A stretch of DNA of 64,000 bases from Rhizobium gallicum bv. gallicum R602sp (GTDB taxonomy: Bacteria > Pseudomonadota > Alphaproteobacteria > Rhizobiales > Rhizobiaceae): NCBI RefSeq assembly GCF_000816845.1, contig NZ_CP006877.1, positions 1,431,501 through 1,495,500 of the forward strand, given 5' to 3'. Of this stretch, positions 45,583 to 57,161 are shown in pieces. A program made the position numbers and the translations under genes. Each line of letters opens with the position of its first letter. Position 1 is the stretch's first letter. The notes beneath the pieces were generated by a model that saw nothing but the letters and a program-made list of their open reading frames with translations, did not search any database and was not told where the DNA came from.

Positions 45583-46713
45583 ATGTCCGTTCGTCGACTA
45601 GCCGAAGATCAATTCCAGCCTGCCGCATTCGCCTTCAATGACGAAAACGCGGTTTGGGCGGATAAAACGATCAAGAAATATCCCGCAGGCCGTCAGCAGT
45701 CGGCGGTCATCCCGCTGTTGATGCGGGCGCAGGAGCAGGACGGCTGGGTCACACGCGCGGCGATCGAGAAAGTCGCCGACATGCTGGACATGGCCTATAT
45801 CCGTGTCCTCGAAGTCGCGACCTTCTACACCCAGTTCCAACTGGGTCCGGTCGGAACGCGCGCACACGTCCAGGTCTGCGGCACGACGCCCTGCATGCTG
45901 CGCGGCTCTGAAGGCCTGATGAAGGTCTGCAAGAGCAAGATCCACGATCACCCGTTCGAGCGCAATGCCGAAGGCACGCTCTCCTGGGAAGAGGTCGAAT
46001 GTCTCGGGGCCTGCGTTAACGCACCGATGGTGATGATCGGCAAGGACACTTACGAAGACCTGACGCCGGAGCGCCTCGAAGAGATCATCGACACGTTCAA
46101 TGCCGGCAATGGCGCAAGCATCAAGCCCGGCCCGCAGATCGACCGTCATTTTTCCTCGCCCGAAGGCGGTCCGACGACGCTTCTGGCGCCGGATCCCAAG
46201 CCGAAGGCTTCCGCAAAGAAGGCCGTCGGCGATGCCGTCAGCCTTCCGCCTTCCGAGGCCGGCCGTCCAAAGAGCGGTGACGCTGAAACCAATCCGGCGC
46301 TGAAGACGCCCCATACGGCGCCGAAGGCCGCGGCCAAAAATGTCAAGGCCGTCGAGGCTGCGCCGCTGCCTGCACCGGCCGAAAAGCCTGCAAAGGCAGC
46401 CGCTGCTCCGGCCGTGAGTAAGCCGGCGCTGACCGACAAGAACCGGCCGGTCGGCATCGAAAAGCCGACAGCTCCGGACGATCTCAAGCTGATCTCGGGC
46501 GTCGGTCCGAAGATCGAGGCCATTTTGAACGAACTCGGAATCTTCACCTACGCGCAGGTCGCAGGCTGGAAGAAGGCCGAACGCGACTGGGTCGATGGAT
46601 ACTTGAATTTCAAGGGCCGCATCGAGCGCGACGACTGGGCCAAGCAGGCCAAGGCGCTCGCCAAGGGCGGCGAAGCGGAATATATCAAGATCTTTGGCAA
46701 GAAGCCGCGGTAA
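45583..46713 (+). CDS. nuoE: NADH-quinone oxidoreductase subunit E with helix-hairpin-helix extension
   Basis: The protein is 376 residues, about twice the usual NuoE. Residues 1-175 are the 24-kDa-type subunit with the [2Fe-2S] ligands Cys99, Cys104, Cys140 and Cys144 (VCGTTPC and ECLGAC). Residues 185-298 are an Ala/Pro/Lys-rich linker. Residues 299-365 form a helix-hairpin-helix-like domain: DDLKLISGVGPKIEAILNEL, then FTYAQVAGW and GRIERDDWAKQAKALA. The same domain recurs in the gene at 48035. The extension is known in Rhizobiales annotations; its role in complex I is not established. Confidence 0.96.
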   Translation: MSVRRLAEDQFQPAAFAFNDENAVWADKTIKKYPAGRQQSAVIPLLMRAQEQDGWVTRAAIEKVADMLDMAYIRVLEVATFYTQFQLGPVGTRAHVQVCGTTPCMLRGSEGLMKVCKSKIHDHPFERNAEGTLSWEEVECLGACVNAPMVMIGKDTYEDLTPERLEEIIDTFNAGNGASIKPGPQIDRHFSSPEGGPTTLLAPDPKPKASAKKAVGDAVSLPPSEAGRPKSGDAETNPALKTPHTAPKAAAKNVKAVEAAPLPAPAEKPAKAAAAPAVSKPALTDKNRPVGIEKPTAPDDLKLISGVGPKIEAILNELGIFTYAQVAGWKKAERDWVDGYLNFKGRIERDDWAKQAKALAKGGEAEYIKIFGKKPR

Positions 46714-46725
46714 GAGGTGTGAAGC

Positions 46726-48030
46726 ATGTTACAAGATAAGGACCGCATCTTTACCAATATCTACGGCCTCAAGGACAAGTCCCTGAAAGGCGCGATGAGC
46801 CGCGGCCACTGGGACGGCACCAAGCAGATCCTCGAAAAGGGCCGCGACTGGATCGTCAACGAGATGAAGGCGTCTGGCCTTCGCGGCCGTGGCGGCGCAG
46901 GTTTTCCGACCGGTCTCAAGTGGTCCTTCATGCCGAAGGAAAGCGATGGCCGGCCGCACTATCTCGTCGTCAATGCCGACGAGTCGGAGCCCGGCACCTG
47001 CAAGGACCGCGACATCATGCGCCACGATCCGCATACGCTGATCGAAGGCTGCGTGGTTGCAAGCTTCGCCATGGGCGCGAACGCCGCCTACATCTATGTC
47101 CGCGGCGAATATATCCGCGAGCGTGAGGCACTGCAGGCGGCTATCGACGAATGCTATGATGCCGGCCTGCTCGGCAAGAACAACAAGCTCGGCTGGGACA
47201 TGGAAATTTATGTCCATCACGGCGCCGGCGCTTACATCTGCGGCGAAGAAACCGCCCTGCTCGAAAGCCTTGAGGGCAAGAAGGGGCAGCCGCGCCTGAA
47301 GCCGCCGTTCCCGGCCAATATGGGTCTCTACGGCTGCCCGACGACGGTCAACAACGTCGAGTCGATCGCCGTTGCCCCGACGATCCTTCGCCGCGGCGCC
47401 GGCTGGTTCTCCTCGATCGGCCGTCCGAACAATGTCGGCACCAAACTTTTCATGCTCTCCGGCCACGTCAATAAGCCGTGCACCGTCGAAGAGGAAATGG
47501 GCATTACTTTCCGCGAGCTTGTCGATCGTCACGCCGGTGGCATTCGCGGCGGCTGGGACAACCTGCTCGCCGTCATTCCTGGCGGCGCCTCGTGCCCGAT
47601 CGTGCCCGCCAAGGACATCATCGATTGCCCGATGGATTTCGACGGCCTGCGCGCTGTCGGTTCGTCCTTCGGCACGGCCGCCGCGATCGTCATGGACAAG
47701 TCCACCGACGTCATCAAGGCGATTGCCCGCATCTCGGCTTTCTTCAAGCATGAGAGCTGCGGCCAGTGCACGCCGTGCCGCGAAGGCACCGGCTGGATGT
47801 GGCGCGTGATGGAGCGTATGGCCAAGGGCAATGCCCACAAGCGCGAGATCGACATGCTCTTCCAGGTCACCAAGCAGATCGAAGGCCACACCATCTGTGC
47901 GCTCGGCGATGCTGCCGCATGGCCGGTGCAGGGTCTGATCCGTAACTTTCGCCCCGAGATCGAAGCGCGCATCGATCAGTACACGGCGAGCGCCATGGAT
48001 CACGGTGCGGTTCTCGAGGCAGCGGAGTAG
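46726..48030 (+). CDS. nuoF: NADH-quinone oxidoreductase subunit F
   Basis: The protein is 434 residues, the NADH-oxidising flavin subunit. The NADH/FMN-binding glycine segment is [17 protein letters not shown], the second is [19 protein letters not shown], and cluster N3 is bound by [15 protein letters not shown] plus a later cysteine in [10 protein letters not shown]. It takes electrons from NADH to FMN and passes them to NuoE and NuoG. It starts 12 bases after nuoE. Confidence 0.98.
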   Translation: MLQDKDRIFTNIYGLKDKSLKGAMSRGHWDGTKQILEKGRDWIVNEMKASGLRGRGGAGFPTGLKWSFMPKESDGRPHYLVVNADESEPGTCKDRDIMRHDPHTLIEGCVVASFAMGANAAYIYVRGEYIREREALQAAIDECYDAGLLGKNNKLGWDMEIYVHHGAGAYICGEETALLESLEGKKGQPRLKPPFPANMGLYGCPTTVNNVESIAVAPTILRRGAGWFSSIGRPNNVGTKLFMLSGHVNKPCTVEEEMGITFRELVDRHAGGIRGGWDNLLAVIPGGASCPIVPAKDIIDCPMDFDGLRAVGSSFGTAAAIVMDKSTDVIKAIARISAFFKHESCGQCTPCREGTGWMWRVMERMAKGNAHKREIDMLFQVTKQIEGHTICALGDAAAWPVQGLIRNFRPEIEARIDQYTASAMDHGAVLEAAE

Positions 48031-48034
48031 GAAG

Positions 48035-48643
48035 ATGACCAAGGCATCTGGCAGCACAGGGAAGGATGGAGTGGCCGATTTCCCGGCGGACTTCGGCCGT
48101 CTTGCAGCCGAGATGCTGGAGCGGGCTCTGCCGATGCATCCGCTGATGGCGCCGCCCGTAGCGGCGATGGCTGCGGCAACTGCGATCGGCTTTGGTTTCT
48201 CGACGCAGCTTGCTGGCGCTTTTTTCGGCGCTCTGCAGGGTGTGTTCGAGGAGACCAACAGGATGGCGGAAGCCCTTGACGACACGCCGCCGGAGGAACC
48301 AAAGCCGCAAGTGCGCATCAAGCCGGAGAGTATCCGGCCGGCAGCGGCGGGGAAGGCCAAGCTTTCGATTGTCGGCGCAACTGGATCAAAGCCTACGGCA
48401 CCGAAGAAGCCGGCGGCACGCGCGAAGAAGGCAGACGACCTGAAGCTGATTGCCGGCATCGGTCCGAAGCTCGAGCAGGTGCTGAATGCGAAGGGCATTC
48501 GGACCTTCGCCGAGATTGCCGCCTGGACGGATGCGGAAATCGCAAAGCTCGACGCCGAACTTGGTTTCAACGGCCGCGTTGTTCGCGACGATTGGACCGG
48601 TCAGGCGAAGGCGCTTTCTGCGAAGGGCCGGAAGCGGACGTGA
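48035..48643 (+). CDS. Membrane-anchored helix-hairpin-helix protein in nuo operon
   Basis: The protein is 202 residues from the ATG at 48035, four bases after the nuoF stop, with GGAGTAGGAAG upstream. Residues 36-70 (MAPPVAAMAAATAIGFGFST onward) are hydrophobic and could be one membrane span. After a Pro/Lys/Ala-rich linker, residues 133-198 carry a helix-hairpin-helix domain (ADDLKLIAGIGPKLEQVLNA, FAEIAAW, GRVVRDDWTGQAKALS) that closely parallels the extension on NuoE. It is not a core complex I subunit. An assembly or accessory role is inferred from operon position; DNA binding would be unexpected here. Confidence 0.85.
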   Translation: MTKASGSTGKDGVADFPADFGRLAAEMLERALPMHPLMAPPVAAMAAATAIGFGFSTQLAGAFFGALQGVFEETNRMAEALDDTPPEEPKPQVRIKPESIRPAAAGKAKLSIVGATGSKPTAPKKPAARAKKADDLKLIAGIGPKLEQVLNAKGIRTFAEIAAWTDAEIAKLDAELGFNGRVVRDDWTGQAKALSAKGRKRT

Positions 48644-48865
48644 TCTTTTCGGCTGACCCAAGCAGCCGGAGGAGAATGGCGAAGCGGCAAGCGGGCAGGA
48701 GCCTGCGAACTGCGCGCCGATCGGGTTTCGGGTTTTCCGAATCCTGGAAGGACAATTTGGGCGACACCGGTGCCTGCGGGGGCAAAATCCCGCATGGCAG
48801 CGGTCATGTTGCAAAATAGGTTTGTTTGCCGCCATCCGGCGAACGGGAAACAGGACTGAGTGACG

Positions 48866-50947
48866 ATGGCAAAACTGAAGATAGACGGCAACGAGATCGA
48901 AGTCCCGGATCATTACACGCTCATCCAGGCGTGTGAGGAAGCCGGCGCTGAAGTTCCGCGCTTCTGCTTCCATGAGCGGCTGTCGGTCGCCGGCAATTGC
49001 CGTATGTGCCTTGTTGAGGTGAAGGGCGGTCCGCCGAAGCCGCAGGCATCCTGCGCTATGGGCGTTCGCGACATTCGCGGCGGCCCGAATGGCGAGCTGC
49101 CGGAAGTCTTCACCAACACGCCGATGGTCAAGAAGGCCCGCGAAGGCGTCATGGAATTCCTGCTGATCAATCACCCGCTCGATTGCCCGATCTGCGACCA
49201 GGGCGGCGAATGCGACCTGCAGGACCAGGCGATGGCCTTCGGCATCGACACCTCGCGCTATCAGGAAGACAAGCGCGCCGTCGAAGACAAGTATATCGGT
49301 CCGCTCGTAAAGACGGTCATGAACCGCTGCATCCACTGCACGCGCTGCGTCCGCTTCACGACGGAAGTCGCCGGCATCTCGGAACTCGGCCTGATCGGCC
49401 GCGGCGAGGACGCCGAAATCACCACCTATCTCGAACAGGCGATGACCTCCGAGCTGCAGGGCAACGTCGTCGACCTTTGCCCGGTCGGCGCGCTGACGTC
49501 GAAACCCTTCGCCTTCACGGCCCGTCCGTGGGAACTGAACAAGACGGAATCGATCGATGTCATGGACGCGCTCGGCTCCGCCATCCGCGTTGATACCCGC
49601 GGCCGCGAAGTCATGCGCATCCTGCCGCGCGTCAACGAGGCGATCAACGAGGAGTGGATTTCCGACAAGAGCCGCTTCATCTGGGACGGCCTGAAGACGC
49701 AGCGTCTCGACAAACCCTATGTCCGCAAGGGTGGTCGCCTGCAGCCCGCGACCTGGGCGGAAGCCTTCGGCGCGATCAAGACTGCAGTTTCCAAGACGAC
49801 CGGCGAAAAGATCGGCGCGATCGCCGGCGACCTCGCTTCGGTCGAGGAAATGTACGCGCTCTCCGAACTGGTGAAGTCGCTCGGTTCCGAGAACCTCGAC
49901 TGTCGCCAGGATGGGACGGCACTTGATCCGTCGCTCGGCCGTGCAAGCTACCTCTTCAACCCGACGATCGAAGGCATCGAACAGGCTGATGCGCTGCTCA
50001 TCATCGGCGCGAATCCACGCTTCGAGGCTGCCGTGCTCAATGCCCGCATCCGCAAGCGCTGGCGCCGCGGCGGCTTCCCGATCGGCGTGATCGGCGAAGG
50101 CGGTGACCTGCGTTATGATTACGAATATCTCGGTGCTGGTCCCGATACGCTGAAGGATCTGGTGGATGGCAACCATGCCTTCGCCAGGGTTCTGGCGGAG
50201 GCCAAGACGCCGCTGATCATCATCGGCCAGGGCGCGCTTTCCCGCACGGACGGCGCGGGTGTTCTGGCAAGCGCCGCAAAGCTCGCCGTTAATGTCGGCG
50301 CCGTGGCCGAAGGCTGGAACGGTTTTGCCGTCCTGCACACGGCCGCATCGCGTGTCGGCGGCCTTGACCTCGGCTTCGTGCCCGGCGCCAAGGGCGTCAA
50401 CGGGGCTGCCATGCTGGCCTCCATGGAGGTGCTTTTCCTGCTCGGCGCCGACGAGCTGGACTTCACCGCCAAGAAGGCCAAGCTCACGGTCTATATCGGC
50501 TCGCACGGCGACAACGGCGCGCACCATGCCGACGTCATTCTGCCGGCTGCCGCTTATACTGAAAAGTCGGGCACTTGGGTCAATACCGAAGGCCGCGTCC
50601 AGATGGGCAGCCGCGCCGGTTTTGCACCGGGCGATGCCCGCGAGGACTGGGCGATCCTGCGTGCGCTCTCCGACGTCCTCGGCAAGAAGCTTCCCTTTGA
50701 TTCGCTTGCCGAACTGCGCTCGAAACTCTATGCGGCGTTCCCGCATTTCGCCGCCGTCGACGAGATCGCCGAAGGCGACAGCGCCAAAATTGCCGCACTG
50801 GCCAAAAAAGCCGGGAAGATGAACAAATCCGGGTTTGCGTCACCGGTCAAAGACTTCTATTTGACGAACCCGATCGCACGCGCCTCGGCTGTCATGGCCG
50901 AATGCTCGGCATTGGCCCGCAACAACTTCAAAGTCGCGGCAGAGTAA
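48866..50947 (+). CDS. nuoG: NADH-quinone oxidoreductase subunit G
   Basis: The protein is 693 residues. The N-terminal ferredoxin-like domain binds N1b ([22 protein letters not shown]), then the His/Cys cluster N5 ([20 protein letters not shown]) and N4 ([14 protein letters not shown]), followed by a molybdopterin-oxidoreductase-like domain without molybdenum. It carries electrons from NuoF/E toward NuoI. The ATG at 48866 is preceded by AGGACTGAG. A 222-base gap with no accepted gene separates it from the helix-hairpin-helix gene. Confidence 0.98.
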   Translation: MAKLKIDGNEIEVPDHYTLIQACEEAGAEVPRFCFHERLSVAGNCRMCLVEVKGGPPKPQASCAMGVRDIRGGPNGELPEVFTNTPMVKKAREGVMEFLLINHPLDCPICDQGGECDLQDQAMAFGIDTSRYQEDKRAVEDKYIGPLVKTVMNRCIHCTRCVRFTTEVAGISELGLIGRGEDAEITTYLEQAMTSELQGNVVDLCPVGALTSKPFAFTARPWELNKTESIDVMDALGSAIRVDTRGREVMRILPRVNEAINEEWISDKSRFIWDGLKTQRLDKPYVRKGGRLQPATWAEAFGAIKTAVSKTTGEKIGAIAGDLASVEEMYALSELVKSLGSENLDCRQDGTALDPSLGRASYLFNPTIEGIEQADALLIIGANPRFEAAVLNARIRKRWRRGGFPIGVIGEGGDLRYDYEYLGAGPDTLKDLVDGNHAFARVLAEAKTPLIIIGQGALSRTDGAGVLASAAKLAVNVGAVAEGWNGFAVLHTAASRVGGLDLGFVPGAKGVNGAAMLASMEVLFLLGADELDFTAKKAKLTVYIGSHGDNGAHHADVILPAAAYTEKSGTWVNTEGRVQMGSRAGFAPGDAREDWAILRALSDVLGKKLPFDSLAELRSKLYAAFPHFAAVDEIAEGDSAKIAALAKKAGKMNKSGFASPVKDFYLTNPIARASAVMAECSALARNNFKVAAE

Positions 50948-50958
50948 GGGCAGGGACC

Positions 50959-52002
50959 ATGGACTCTTTCTTTTCCACATATGTCTGGCCGGGGATCATC
51001 ATGGTCGGCCAGTCGCTTCTCCTGCTGGTCTGCCTTCTGATCTTCATCGCCTATGTGCTCCTTGCCGACCGCAAGATCTGGGCGGCGGTGCAGCTTCGCC
51101 GCGGCCCGAACGTCGTCGGCCCCTTCGGCCTGTTCCAGTCCTTTGCCGACCTTTTGAAGTTCGTCTTCAAGGAGCCGATCATCCCGGCGGGTGCCAACAA
51201 GGTCGTCTTCCTGATCGCGCCGCTCGTCGCCGTGCTTCTGGCGCTGTCCACCTGGGCGGTCGTGCCGCTCGCAGACGGTTGGGTGATTGCCGACATCAAT
51301 GTCGGCATCCTCTATATCTTCGCGATCGCCTCGCTCGAGGTCTACGGCATCATCATGGGCGGCTGGGCTTCGAATTCGAAGTATCCGTTCCTCGGCGCTC
51401 TCCGCTCCGCCGCACAGATGGTGTCCTACGAAGTCTCGATCGGCTTCGTCATCGTCAGTGTCCTCCTTTGCGTCGGTTCGCTGAACCTGACCGACATCGT
51501 CAATGCGCAGCATGACGGCCTTGGAACGATGCTCGGCCTGCCGGCGTCCTTCCTCGATTGGCATTGGCTCGCACTGTTCCCGATGTTCATCGTCTTCTTC
51601 GTTTCCGCGCTTGCCGAAACCAACCGTCCGCCCTTCGATCTTCCGGAAGCCGAATCGGAGCTGGTCGCCGGCTTCATGGTCGAATACGGTTCCTCGCCGT
51701 ACATGATGTTCATGCTTGGCGAATATGCGGCCGTCTGCCTGATGTGCGCGCTGACGACGATCCTCTTCCTCGGCGGCTGGCTGCCCCCGGTTGACGTTTG
51801 GTTCCTGAACTGGGTACCGGGTATCATCTGGTTCACGCTGAAGGCCTGCCTGGTGTTCTTCATGTTCGCGATGGTCAAGGCCTTCGTCCCGCGCTACCGC
51901 TACGACCAGCTGATGCGCCTCGGCTGGAAGGTCTTCCTTCCGCTGTCGCTCGCCATGGTCGTCATCGTTGCATTCGTGCTGAAGCTGATGGGATGGGCAT
52001 GA
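50959..52002 (+). CDS. nuoH: NADH-quinone oxidoreductase subunit H
   Basis: The protein is 347 residues with eight transmembrane helices. Conserved parts are [22 protein letters not shown] and [25 protein letters not shown], the charged loop that couples quinone binding to proton movement. The ATG at 50959 has GCAGGGACC upstream. It joins the peripheral arm to the membrane arm. Confidence 0.98.
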   Translation: MDSFFSTYVWPGIIMVGQSLLLLVCLLIFIAYVLLADRKIWAAVQLRRGPNVVGPFGLFQSFADLLKFVFKEPIIPAGANKVVFLIAPLVAVLLALSTWAVVPLADGWVIADINVGILYIFAIASLEVYGIIMGGWASNSKYPFLGALRSAAQMVSYEVSIGFVIVSVLLCVGSLNLTDIVNAQHDGLGTMLGLPASFLDWHWLALFPMFIVFFVSALAETNRPPFDLPEAESELVAGFMVEYGSSPYMMFMLGEYAAVCLMCALTTILFLGGWLPPVDVWFLNWVPGIIWFTLKACLVFFMFAMVKAFVPRYRYDQLMRLGWKVFLPLSLAMVVIVAFVLKLMGWA

Positions 52003-52042
52003 TGATGTCCGCCCTCGTTTCAAGCAATTTTGGAGGTTGAAG

Positions 52043-52534
52043 ATGGCAAGTTTGTCCAACGCCGTCGGCTCGCTGTTCCTCAAGGAATTCGTTGGCGCAT
52101 TCTTCTTGTCGATGCGCTATTTCTTTCGCCAGAAGGCGACGATCAACTACCCCTTCGAAAAGGGTCCTGTCAGCCCGCGCTTCCGCGGCGAACATGCGCT
52201 GCGCCGCTATCCGAACGGCGAAGAGCGCTGCATCGCCTGCAAGCTGTGCGAAGCGATCTGTCCCGCTCAGGCGATCACCATTGAAGCTGGACCGCGCCGC
52301 AATGACGGCACGCGCCGCACGGTGCGCTACGACATTGACATGGTGAAGTGCATCTATTGTGGCTTCTGCCAGGAGGCCTGCCCGGTCGATGCGATCGTCG
52401 AGGGCCCGAATTTCGAATTCGCCACGGAAACCCGCGAAGAGCTTTATTTCGACAAACAGCGGCTTTTGGACAATGGCGACCGGTGGGAACGCGAAATCGC
52501 CCGCAACATGGCGATCGACGCACCTTACCGCTGA
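52043..52534 (+). CDS. nuoI: NADH-quinone oxidoreductase subunit I
   Basis: The protein is 163 residues with two 4Fe-4S motifs, [18 protein letters not shown] and [20 protein letters not shown], binding clusters N6a and N6b. The amphipathic N-terminal helix ([20 protein letters not shown]) sits on the membrane. TGGAGG at 52031 decides the ATG at 52043. Confidence 0.98.
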   Translation: MASLSNAVGSLFLKEFVGAFFLSMRYFFRQKATINYPFEKGPVSPRFRGEHALRRYPNGEERCIACKLCEAICPAQAITIEAGPRRNDGTRRTVRYDIDMVKCIYCGFCQEACPVDAIVEGPNFEFATETREELYFDKQRLLDNGDRWEREIARNMAIDAPYR

Positions 52535-52676
52535 TTGGAATTTGAAATGCCGCGCGGCGGGCACTCGCCTCCCGCGGTCAACATGCACCGGAGCTTTGCG
52601 GGCTTGACGTCACGCCAAGCTCCATTCGGGCAGGGAAACTCCCGGCTGCCCGGGGGAAGATGAAAAAGGCACCAAC

Positions 52677-53291
52677 ATGGGTCTGCAGGCTCTATTTTTC
52701 TATCTTTTCGCCTTTGTCGCGGTAGCGTCGGCGTTCATGGTCATCTCGGCGAAGAATCCGGTTCATTCGGTTCTGTTCTTAATCGTGACCTTCTTCAATG
52801 CCGCAGGCCTCTTCCTGCTGCTCGGCGCCGAGTTCCTGGCGATGATCCTGCTCGTTGTCTATGTCGGCGCAGTCGCGGTCCTTTTTCTCTTCGTGGTCAT
52901 GATGCTCGATATCGACTTCACGGAGCTGCGCGCGGGCGTTCTTGAATACGCACCGATCGGCGGCCTGATCGGTCTGGTTCTTGCGGCCGAACTCATCGTC
53001 GTTGTCGGCGGCAGCGTGATCTCTCCGGAAGTCGCAAAGACCGTCGCGATGCCGATCCCGGCCATTACCGAGCGCACCAATACCGCCGCCCTCGGCGACG
53101 TGCTCTATACGAACTACGTCTACTTCTTCCAGATCGCCGGCCTGGTGCTTCTTGTCGCAATGATCGGGGCGATCGTGCTGACGCTGAGGCACCGTACCAA
53201 CATCAAGCGGCAGAACATTCCAAGACAGGTTGCCCGCACGCCCGCAACTGCCGTTGAGGTGGTCACGGTCAAGCCGGGGCAGGGCCTCTAA
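52677..53291 (+). CDS. nuoJ: NADH-quinone oxidoreductase subunit J
   Basis: The protein is 204 residues with five transmembrane helices. The conserved LLVVYVGAVAVLFLFVVMMLDI is the third helix with the pi-bulge region important for coupling. The C-terminal tail after RTNIKRQNIPRQVART is longer than in E. coli and typical of rhizobia. A gap of 142 bases precedes it. Confidence 0.97.
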   Translation: MGLQALFFYLFAFVAVASAFMVISAKNPVHSVLFLIVTFFNAAGLFLLLGAEFLAMILLVVYVGAVAVLFLFVVMMLDIDFTELRAGVLEYAPIGGLIGLVLAAELIVVVGGSVISPEVAKTVAMPIPAITERTNTAALGDVLYTNYVYFFQIAGLVLLVAMIGAIVLTLRHRTNIKRQNIPRQVARTPATAVEVVTVKPGQGL

Positions 53292-53315
53292 AGGCAGGGA
53301 CAAGGAACAAAGAAC

Positions 53316-53624
53316 ATGGTCATCGGTCTTTCCCATTACCTGACGGTTAGCGCCATTCTCCTCACGATCGGTATTTTTGGCATCTTCCTCAACCGGAAGA
53401 ACGTCATCGTCATCTTGATGTCGGTCGAACTCATCCTGCTTGCGGTCAACATCAACATGGTCGCCTTCTCGTCGTTCCTGAACGACATCGTCGGCCAGGT
53501 CTTTGCACTTTTCATTCTGACGGTTGCCGCGGCTGAGGCGGCGATCGGTCTTGCAATTCTTGTTGTCTTCTACCGCAACCGCGGCTCGATCGCGGTCGAA
53601 GACGTTAATATGATGAAGGGCTGA
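53316..53624 (+). CDS. nuoK: NADH-quinone oxidoreductase subunit K
   Basis: The protein is 102 residues with three transmembrane helices. The conserved glutamates lie in [20 protein letters not shown] and [21 protein letters not shown] and belong to the proton path. It matches MrpC-type antiporter subunits. It ends seven bases before nuoL. Confidence 0.98.
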   Translation: MVIGLSHYLTVSAILLTIGIFGIFLNRKNVIVILMSVELILLAVNINMVAFSSFLNDIVGQVFALFILTVAAAEAAIGLAILVVFYRNRGSIAVEDVNMMKG

Positions 53625-53631
53625 GTGGCTC

Positions 53632-55632
53632 ATGTTCCTCTATAAGGCTATCGTCTTTCTTCCCTTGATCGGCGCGATGATCGCCGGCCTCTTCGGCCGT
53701 GCGATCGGCGCCAAGGCATCGGAATACGTCACCTGCGGCCTGATGATCGTCGCTGCCGTCCTGTCCTGGTACGTCTTCCTCACCGTCGGCATGGGGCATC
53801 TCGAAGGCGGGCCGATCAAGGTCGAGGTCCTGCGCTGGATCCAGTCCGGCGGCATCGACGTTTCCTGGTCGCTGCGCGTCGACACGCTCACCTCCGTCAT
53901 GCTGATCGTCGTCAACACGGTCTCGACGCTGGTGCATATCTACTCGATCGGATACATGCACCATGATCCGCATCGTCCGCGCTTCTTCGCCTATCTCTCG
54001 CTCTTCACCTTCGCAATGCTGATGCTGGTGACCTCCGACAACCTCGCCCAGATGTTCTTCGGCTGGGAAGGCGTGGGTCTGGCTTCGTATCTGCTCATCG
54101 GGTTCTGGTACAAGAAACCGTCGGCAAACGCCGCCGCAATCAAGGCCTTCGTCGTCAACCGCGTCGGCGACTTCGGCTTCGTACTCGGTATTGCCGGCAT
54201 CTTCGTTCTATTCGGTTCGATCAACCTCGACACGATCTTCGCCAATGCCTCGAGCTTCGCGCCGCATGAGGGCGTCGAATCCGCGGGTGAAGTCGTACTT
54301 AACCTCTTCGGCATGCAGCTCGACAAGGCGCATGCGCTGACCGGCATCTGCCTGTTGCTCTTCATGGGCGCGATGGGCAAGTCCGCTCAATTCCTGCTGC
54401 ATACCTGGCTGCCGGACGCTATGGAAGGCCCGACTCCGGTTTCGGCACTCATCCACGCCGCGACCATGGTCACCGCCGGCGTCTTCCTCGTCGCACGCAT
54501 GTCGCCGCTCTTTGAATTGTCGCCCGATGCGCTGGTCTTCGTCACCATGATTGGCGCGATCACCGCCTTCTTCGCGGCGACCGTCGGTCTCGTGCAGAAC
54601 GACATCAAGCGCGTCATCGCCTATTCGACCTGCTCGCAGCTCGGCTACATGTTCGTGGCGCTCGGCGTCGGGGCCTACGGTGCGGCGATCTTCCACCTCT
54701 TCACACACGCCTTCTTCAAGGCGCTGCTCTTCCTCGGCGCCGGATCGGTGATCCATGCCGTCGACGGCGAGCAGGACATGCGTTACATGGGCGGCCTTCG
54801 TAGGCACATCCCGGTTACCTTCTGGATGATGACGATCGGCACGCTGGCGCTGACCGGCGTCGGCATTCCGTTCACGCCGGTCGGTTTCGCCGGCTTCTTC
54901 TCGAAGGACGTGATTATCGAAGCGACCTACGCCTCGCATTCACCGGTTGCAGGCTTCGCGTTTACGCTTCTGGTGATCGCGGCCCTGTTCACGAGCTTCT
55001 ATTCCTGGCGTCTTGCCTTCCTCACCTTCTTCGGCACGCCGCGTGCCTCGCACGAGGTGATGCACCACGTCCACGAATCGCCGCAGGTCATGCTCGTGCC
55101 GCTCTATCTTCTGGCGGTCGGCGCGGTTCTCGCGGGTGTCCTGTTCGAGGGCTATTTCTACGGCCACCACTATGCCGAGTTCTGGAAAGGCGCGCTCTTT
55201 ACCGGCGCCGAAAACGAATTGCTGGAAGAATTCCACCACGTGCCGGCGTGGGTGGCGCTGAGCCCGTTCATCGCGATGCTTCTCGGCTTCGTGACGGCCT
55301 GGTACATGTATATCAAGTCGCCCTCGACGCCGCGCGTTCTCGCGCAGCAGCACCGCGTGCTTTACCAGTTCCTGCTCAACAAGTGGTACTTCGACGAGCT
55401 CTACGATTTCCTCTTCGTCCGTTCCGCCAAGGCGCTCGGCCGCTTCCTGTGGAAGAAGGGTGATATCGGAGTCATCGACGCTTACGGCCCGAACGGCGTT
55501 GCCGCCCGCGTCGTCGACGTCACCAATCGCGTCGTCCGCCTGCAGACCGGTTACCTCTATCACTATGCCTTCGCGATGCTGATCGGCATTGCCGCACTCG
55601 TTACCTGGATGATGCTCGGGAGTTCCTTCTGA
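53632..55632 (+). CDS. nuoL: NADH-quinone oxidoreductase subunit L
   Basis: The protein is 666 residues, an antiporter-like proton-pumping subunit. Key segments are [20 protein letters not shown] with the conserved Glu, [20 protein letters not shown] with the central Lys, and [19 protein letters not shown]. The C-terminal lateral helix is present. Its stop overlaps the ATG of nuoM (TGATG). Confidence 0.98.
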   Translation: MFLYKAIVFLPLIGAMIAGLFGRAIGAKASEYVTCGLMIVAAVLSWYVFLTVGMGHLEGGPIKVEVLRWIQSGGIDVSWSLRVDTLTSVMLIVVNTVSTLVHIYSIGYMHHDPHRPRFFAYLSLFTFAMLMLVTSDNLAQMFFGWEGVGLASYLLIGFWYKKPSANAAAIKAFVVNRVGDFGFVLGIAGIFVLFGSINLDTIFANASSFAPHEGVESAGEVVLNLFGMQLDKAHALTGICLLLFMGAMGKSAQFLLHTWLPDAMEGPTPVSALIHAATMVTAGVFLVARMSPLFELSPDALVFVTMIGAITAFFAATVGLVQNDIKRVIAYSTCSQLGYMFVALGVGAYGAAIFHLFTHAFFKALLFLGAGSVIHAVDGEQDMRYMGGLRRHIPVTFWMMTIGTLALTGVGIPFTPVGFAGFFSKDVIIEATYASHSPVAGFAFTLLVIAALFTSFYSWRLAFLTFFGTPRASHEVMHHVHESPQVMLVPLYLLAVGAVLAGVLFEGYFYGHHYAEFWKGALFTGAENELLEEFHHVPAWVALSPFIAMLLGFVTAWYMYIKSPSTPRVLAQQHRVLYQFLLNKWYFDELYDFLFVRSAKALGRFLWKKGDIGVIDAYGPNGVAARVVDVTNRVVRLQTGYLYHYAFAMLIGIAALVTWMMLGSSF

Positions 55633-57143
55633 TGACCGATTGGCCCATTCTTTCAACGGTCACCTTCTTGCCGCTCGTCGGCGTGGTGCTTCTGCTGCTG
55701 ATGAGCGAAAACGGCCCGAGCGGCAGGCGCAACGTGCTTAACATCTCGTTGATCACGACGATCGTTACGTTCATCGTTTCGCTGTTCATCTGGATCGGTT
55801 TCGACAATGCGAATCCGGGCTTCCAGATGGTCGAGAAACATAGCTGGCTCGGCACGGGCATCGGTTATCATGTCGGCGTCGACGGCATCTCGATGCTGTT
55901 CGTCGTCCTGACGACGGTCCTCATGCCCTTCTGCATTCTGGCGAGCTGGCTTTCCATCGAAAAGCGCCTGAAGGAATACATGATCGCCTTCCTCATCCTT
56001 GAAGTGATGATGGTCGGTGTCTTCGTATCGCTCGATATCGTGCTCTTCTACGTCTTCTTCGAAGCGGGTCTCATTCCGATGTTCCTCATCATCGGCGTCT
56101 GGGGTGGCAGGGACCGCGTTTACGCAAGCTACAAGTTCTTCCTCTACACGCTGCTCGGTTCGGTATTGATGCTGCTCGCCATCATGGCGATGTACTGGCA
56201 GGCCGGCACGACGGATATTTCCGCGCTGCTTTCCTACAAGTTCCCGCCTGCGATGCAGACCTGGCTGTGGCTTGCCTTCTTCGCCTCTTTTGCGGTGAAG
56301 ATGCCGATGTGGCCGGTTCACACCTGGCTGCCGGATGCGCACGTCCAGGCACCGACGGCCGGGTCCGTCATCCTGGCGGGCGTGCTGCTGAAGCTTGGCG
56401 GTTACGGCCTCATCCGCTTCTCACTCGGCATGTTCCCGGTCGCGTCCGATTTCTTCGCGCCGCTGGTCTTCGCCCTGTCGGTGATCGCCATCATCTACAC
56501 CTCGCTGGTCGCGATGATGCAGGACGACATCAAGAAGCTGATCGCCTATTCGTCGGTTGCTCACATGGGCTACGTCACCATGGGCGTCTTCGCGGCGAAC
56601 ATGCAGGGCGTGCAGGGCTCGATCTTCCAGATGCTGTCGCACGGCATCGTTTCGGGCGCGCTCTTCCTTTGCGTCGGCGTCGTCTATGACCGCACTCATA
56701 CCCGAGAGATCGTGGCTTATGGCGGCCTGGTCAACAACATGCCGAAATATGCCGTCGCCTTCATGGTCTTCACCATGGCGAATGTCGGCCTTCCGGGCAC
56801 CTCGGGCTTCATCGGCGAATTCCTGACGCTGATGGGCGTCTTCCGCGTCAATACATGGGTAGCGCTCTTCGCCGCAACCGGCGTGATCCTGTCGGCAGCC
56901 TACGCTCTGTGGCTCTACCGCCGCGTGATCTTCGGCGCGCTGGAAAAGGAAAAGCTGAAGGCGCTTCTCGATCTGTCGCCGCGCGAGCAACTGATCCTCT
57001 ATCCATTGGTGGCACTGACGATCTTCTTCGGCGTCTATCCGGCGCCGGTCTTCGATGCGACGGCCGCCTCCGTGGATATGCTGGTGAACAACTATACGGC
57101 CGCCGTAAACGCTGCGCACGACGTTGCGCTGTCGATGAATTGA
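55632..57143 (+). CDS. nuoM: NADH-quinone oxidoreductase subunit M
   Basis: The protein is 503 residues with 14 predicted transmembrane helices. The conserved parts are [41 protein letters not shown] and [18 protein letters not shown]. It is the second antiporter-like proton-pumping subunit and is translationally coupled to nuoL. Confidence 0.98.
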   Translation: MTDWPILSTVTFLPLVGVVLLLLMSENGPSGRRNVLNISLITTIVTFIVSLFIWIGFDNANPGFQMVEKHSWLGTGIGYHVGVDGISMLFVVLTTVLMPFCILASWLSIEKRLKEYMIAFLILEVMMVGVFVSLDIVLFYVFFEAGLIPMFLIIGVWGGRDRVYASYKFFLYTLLGSVLMLLAIMAMYWQAGTTDISALLSYKFPPAMQTWLWLAFFASFAVKMPMWPVHTWLPDAHVQAPTAGSVILAGVLLKLGGYGLIRFSLGMFPVASDFFAPLVFALSVIAIIYTSLVAMMQDDIKKLIAYSSVAHMGYVTMGVFAANMQGVQGSIFQMLSHGIVSGALFLCVGVVYDRTHTREIVAYGGLVNNMPKYAVAFMVFTMANVGLPGTSGFIGEFLTLMGVFRVNTWVALFAATGVILSAAYALWLYRRVIFGALEKEKLKALLDLSPREQLILYPLVALTIFFGVYPAPVFDATAASVDMLVNNYTAAVNAAHDVALSMN

Positions 57144-57161
57144 TGACGGGACTTTTTGGAC

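Noticed and set aside
48676..48819. 47-codon ORF between the helix-hairpin-helix gene and nuoG, with AGGAGG close to its ATG
   Set aside because: The ribosome site is too close to the ATG, the translation is Arg/Ser/Gly-rich and nothing is recognised. It could still be a real small gene but is not supported.
48386..50746. 786-codon minus-strand ORF opposite nuoG
   Set aside because: Shadow of nuoG, no recognisable domain.
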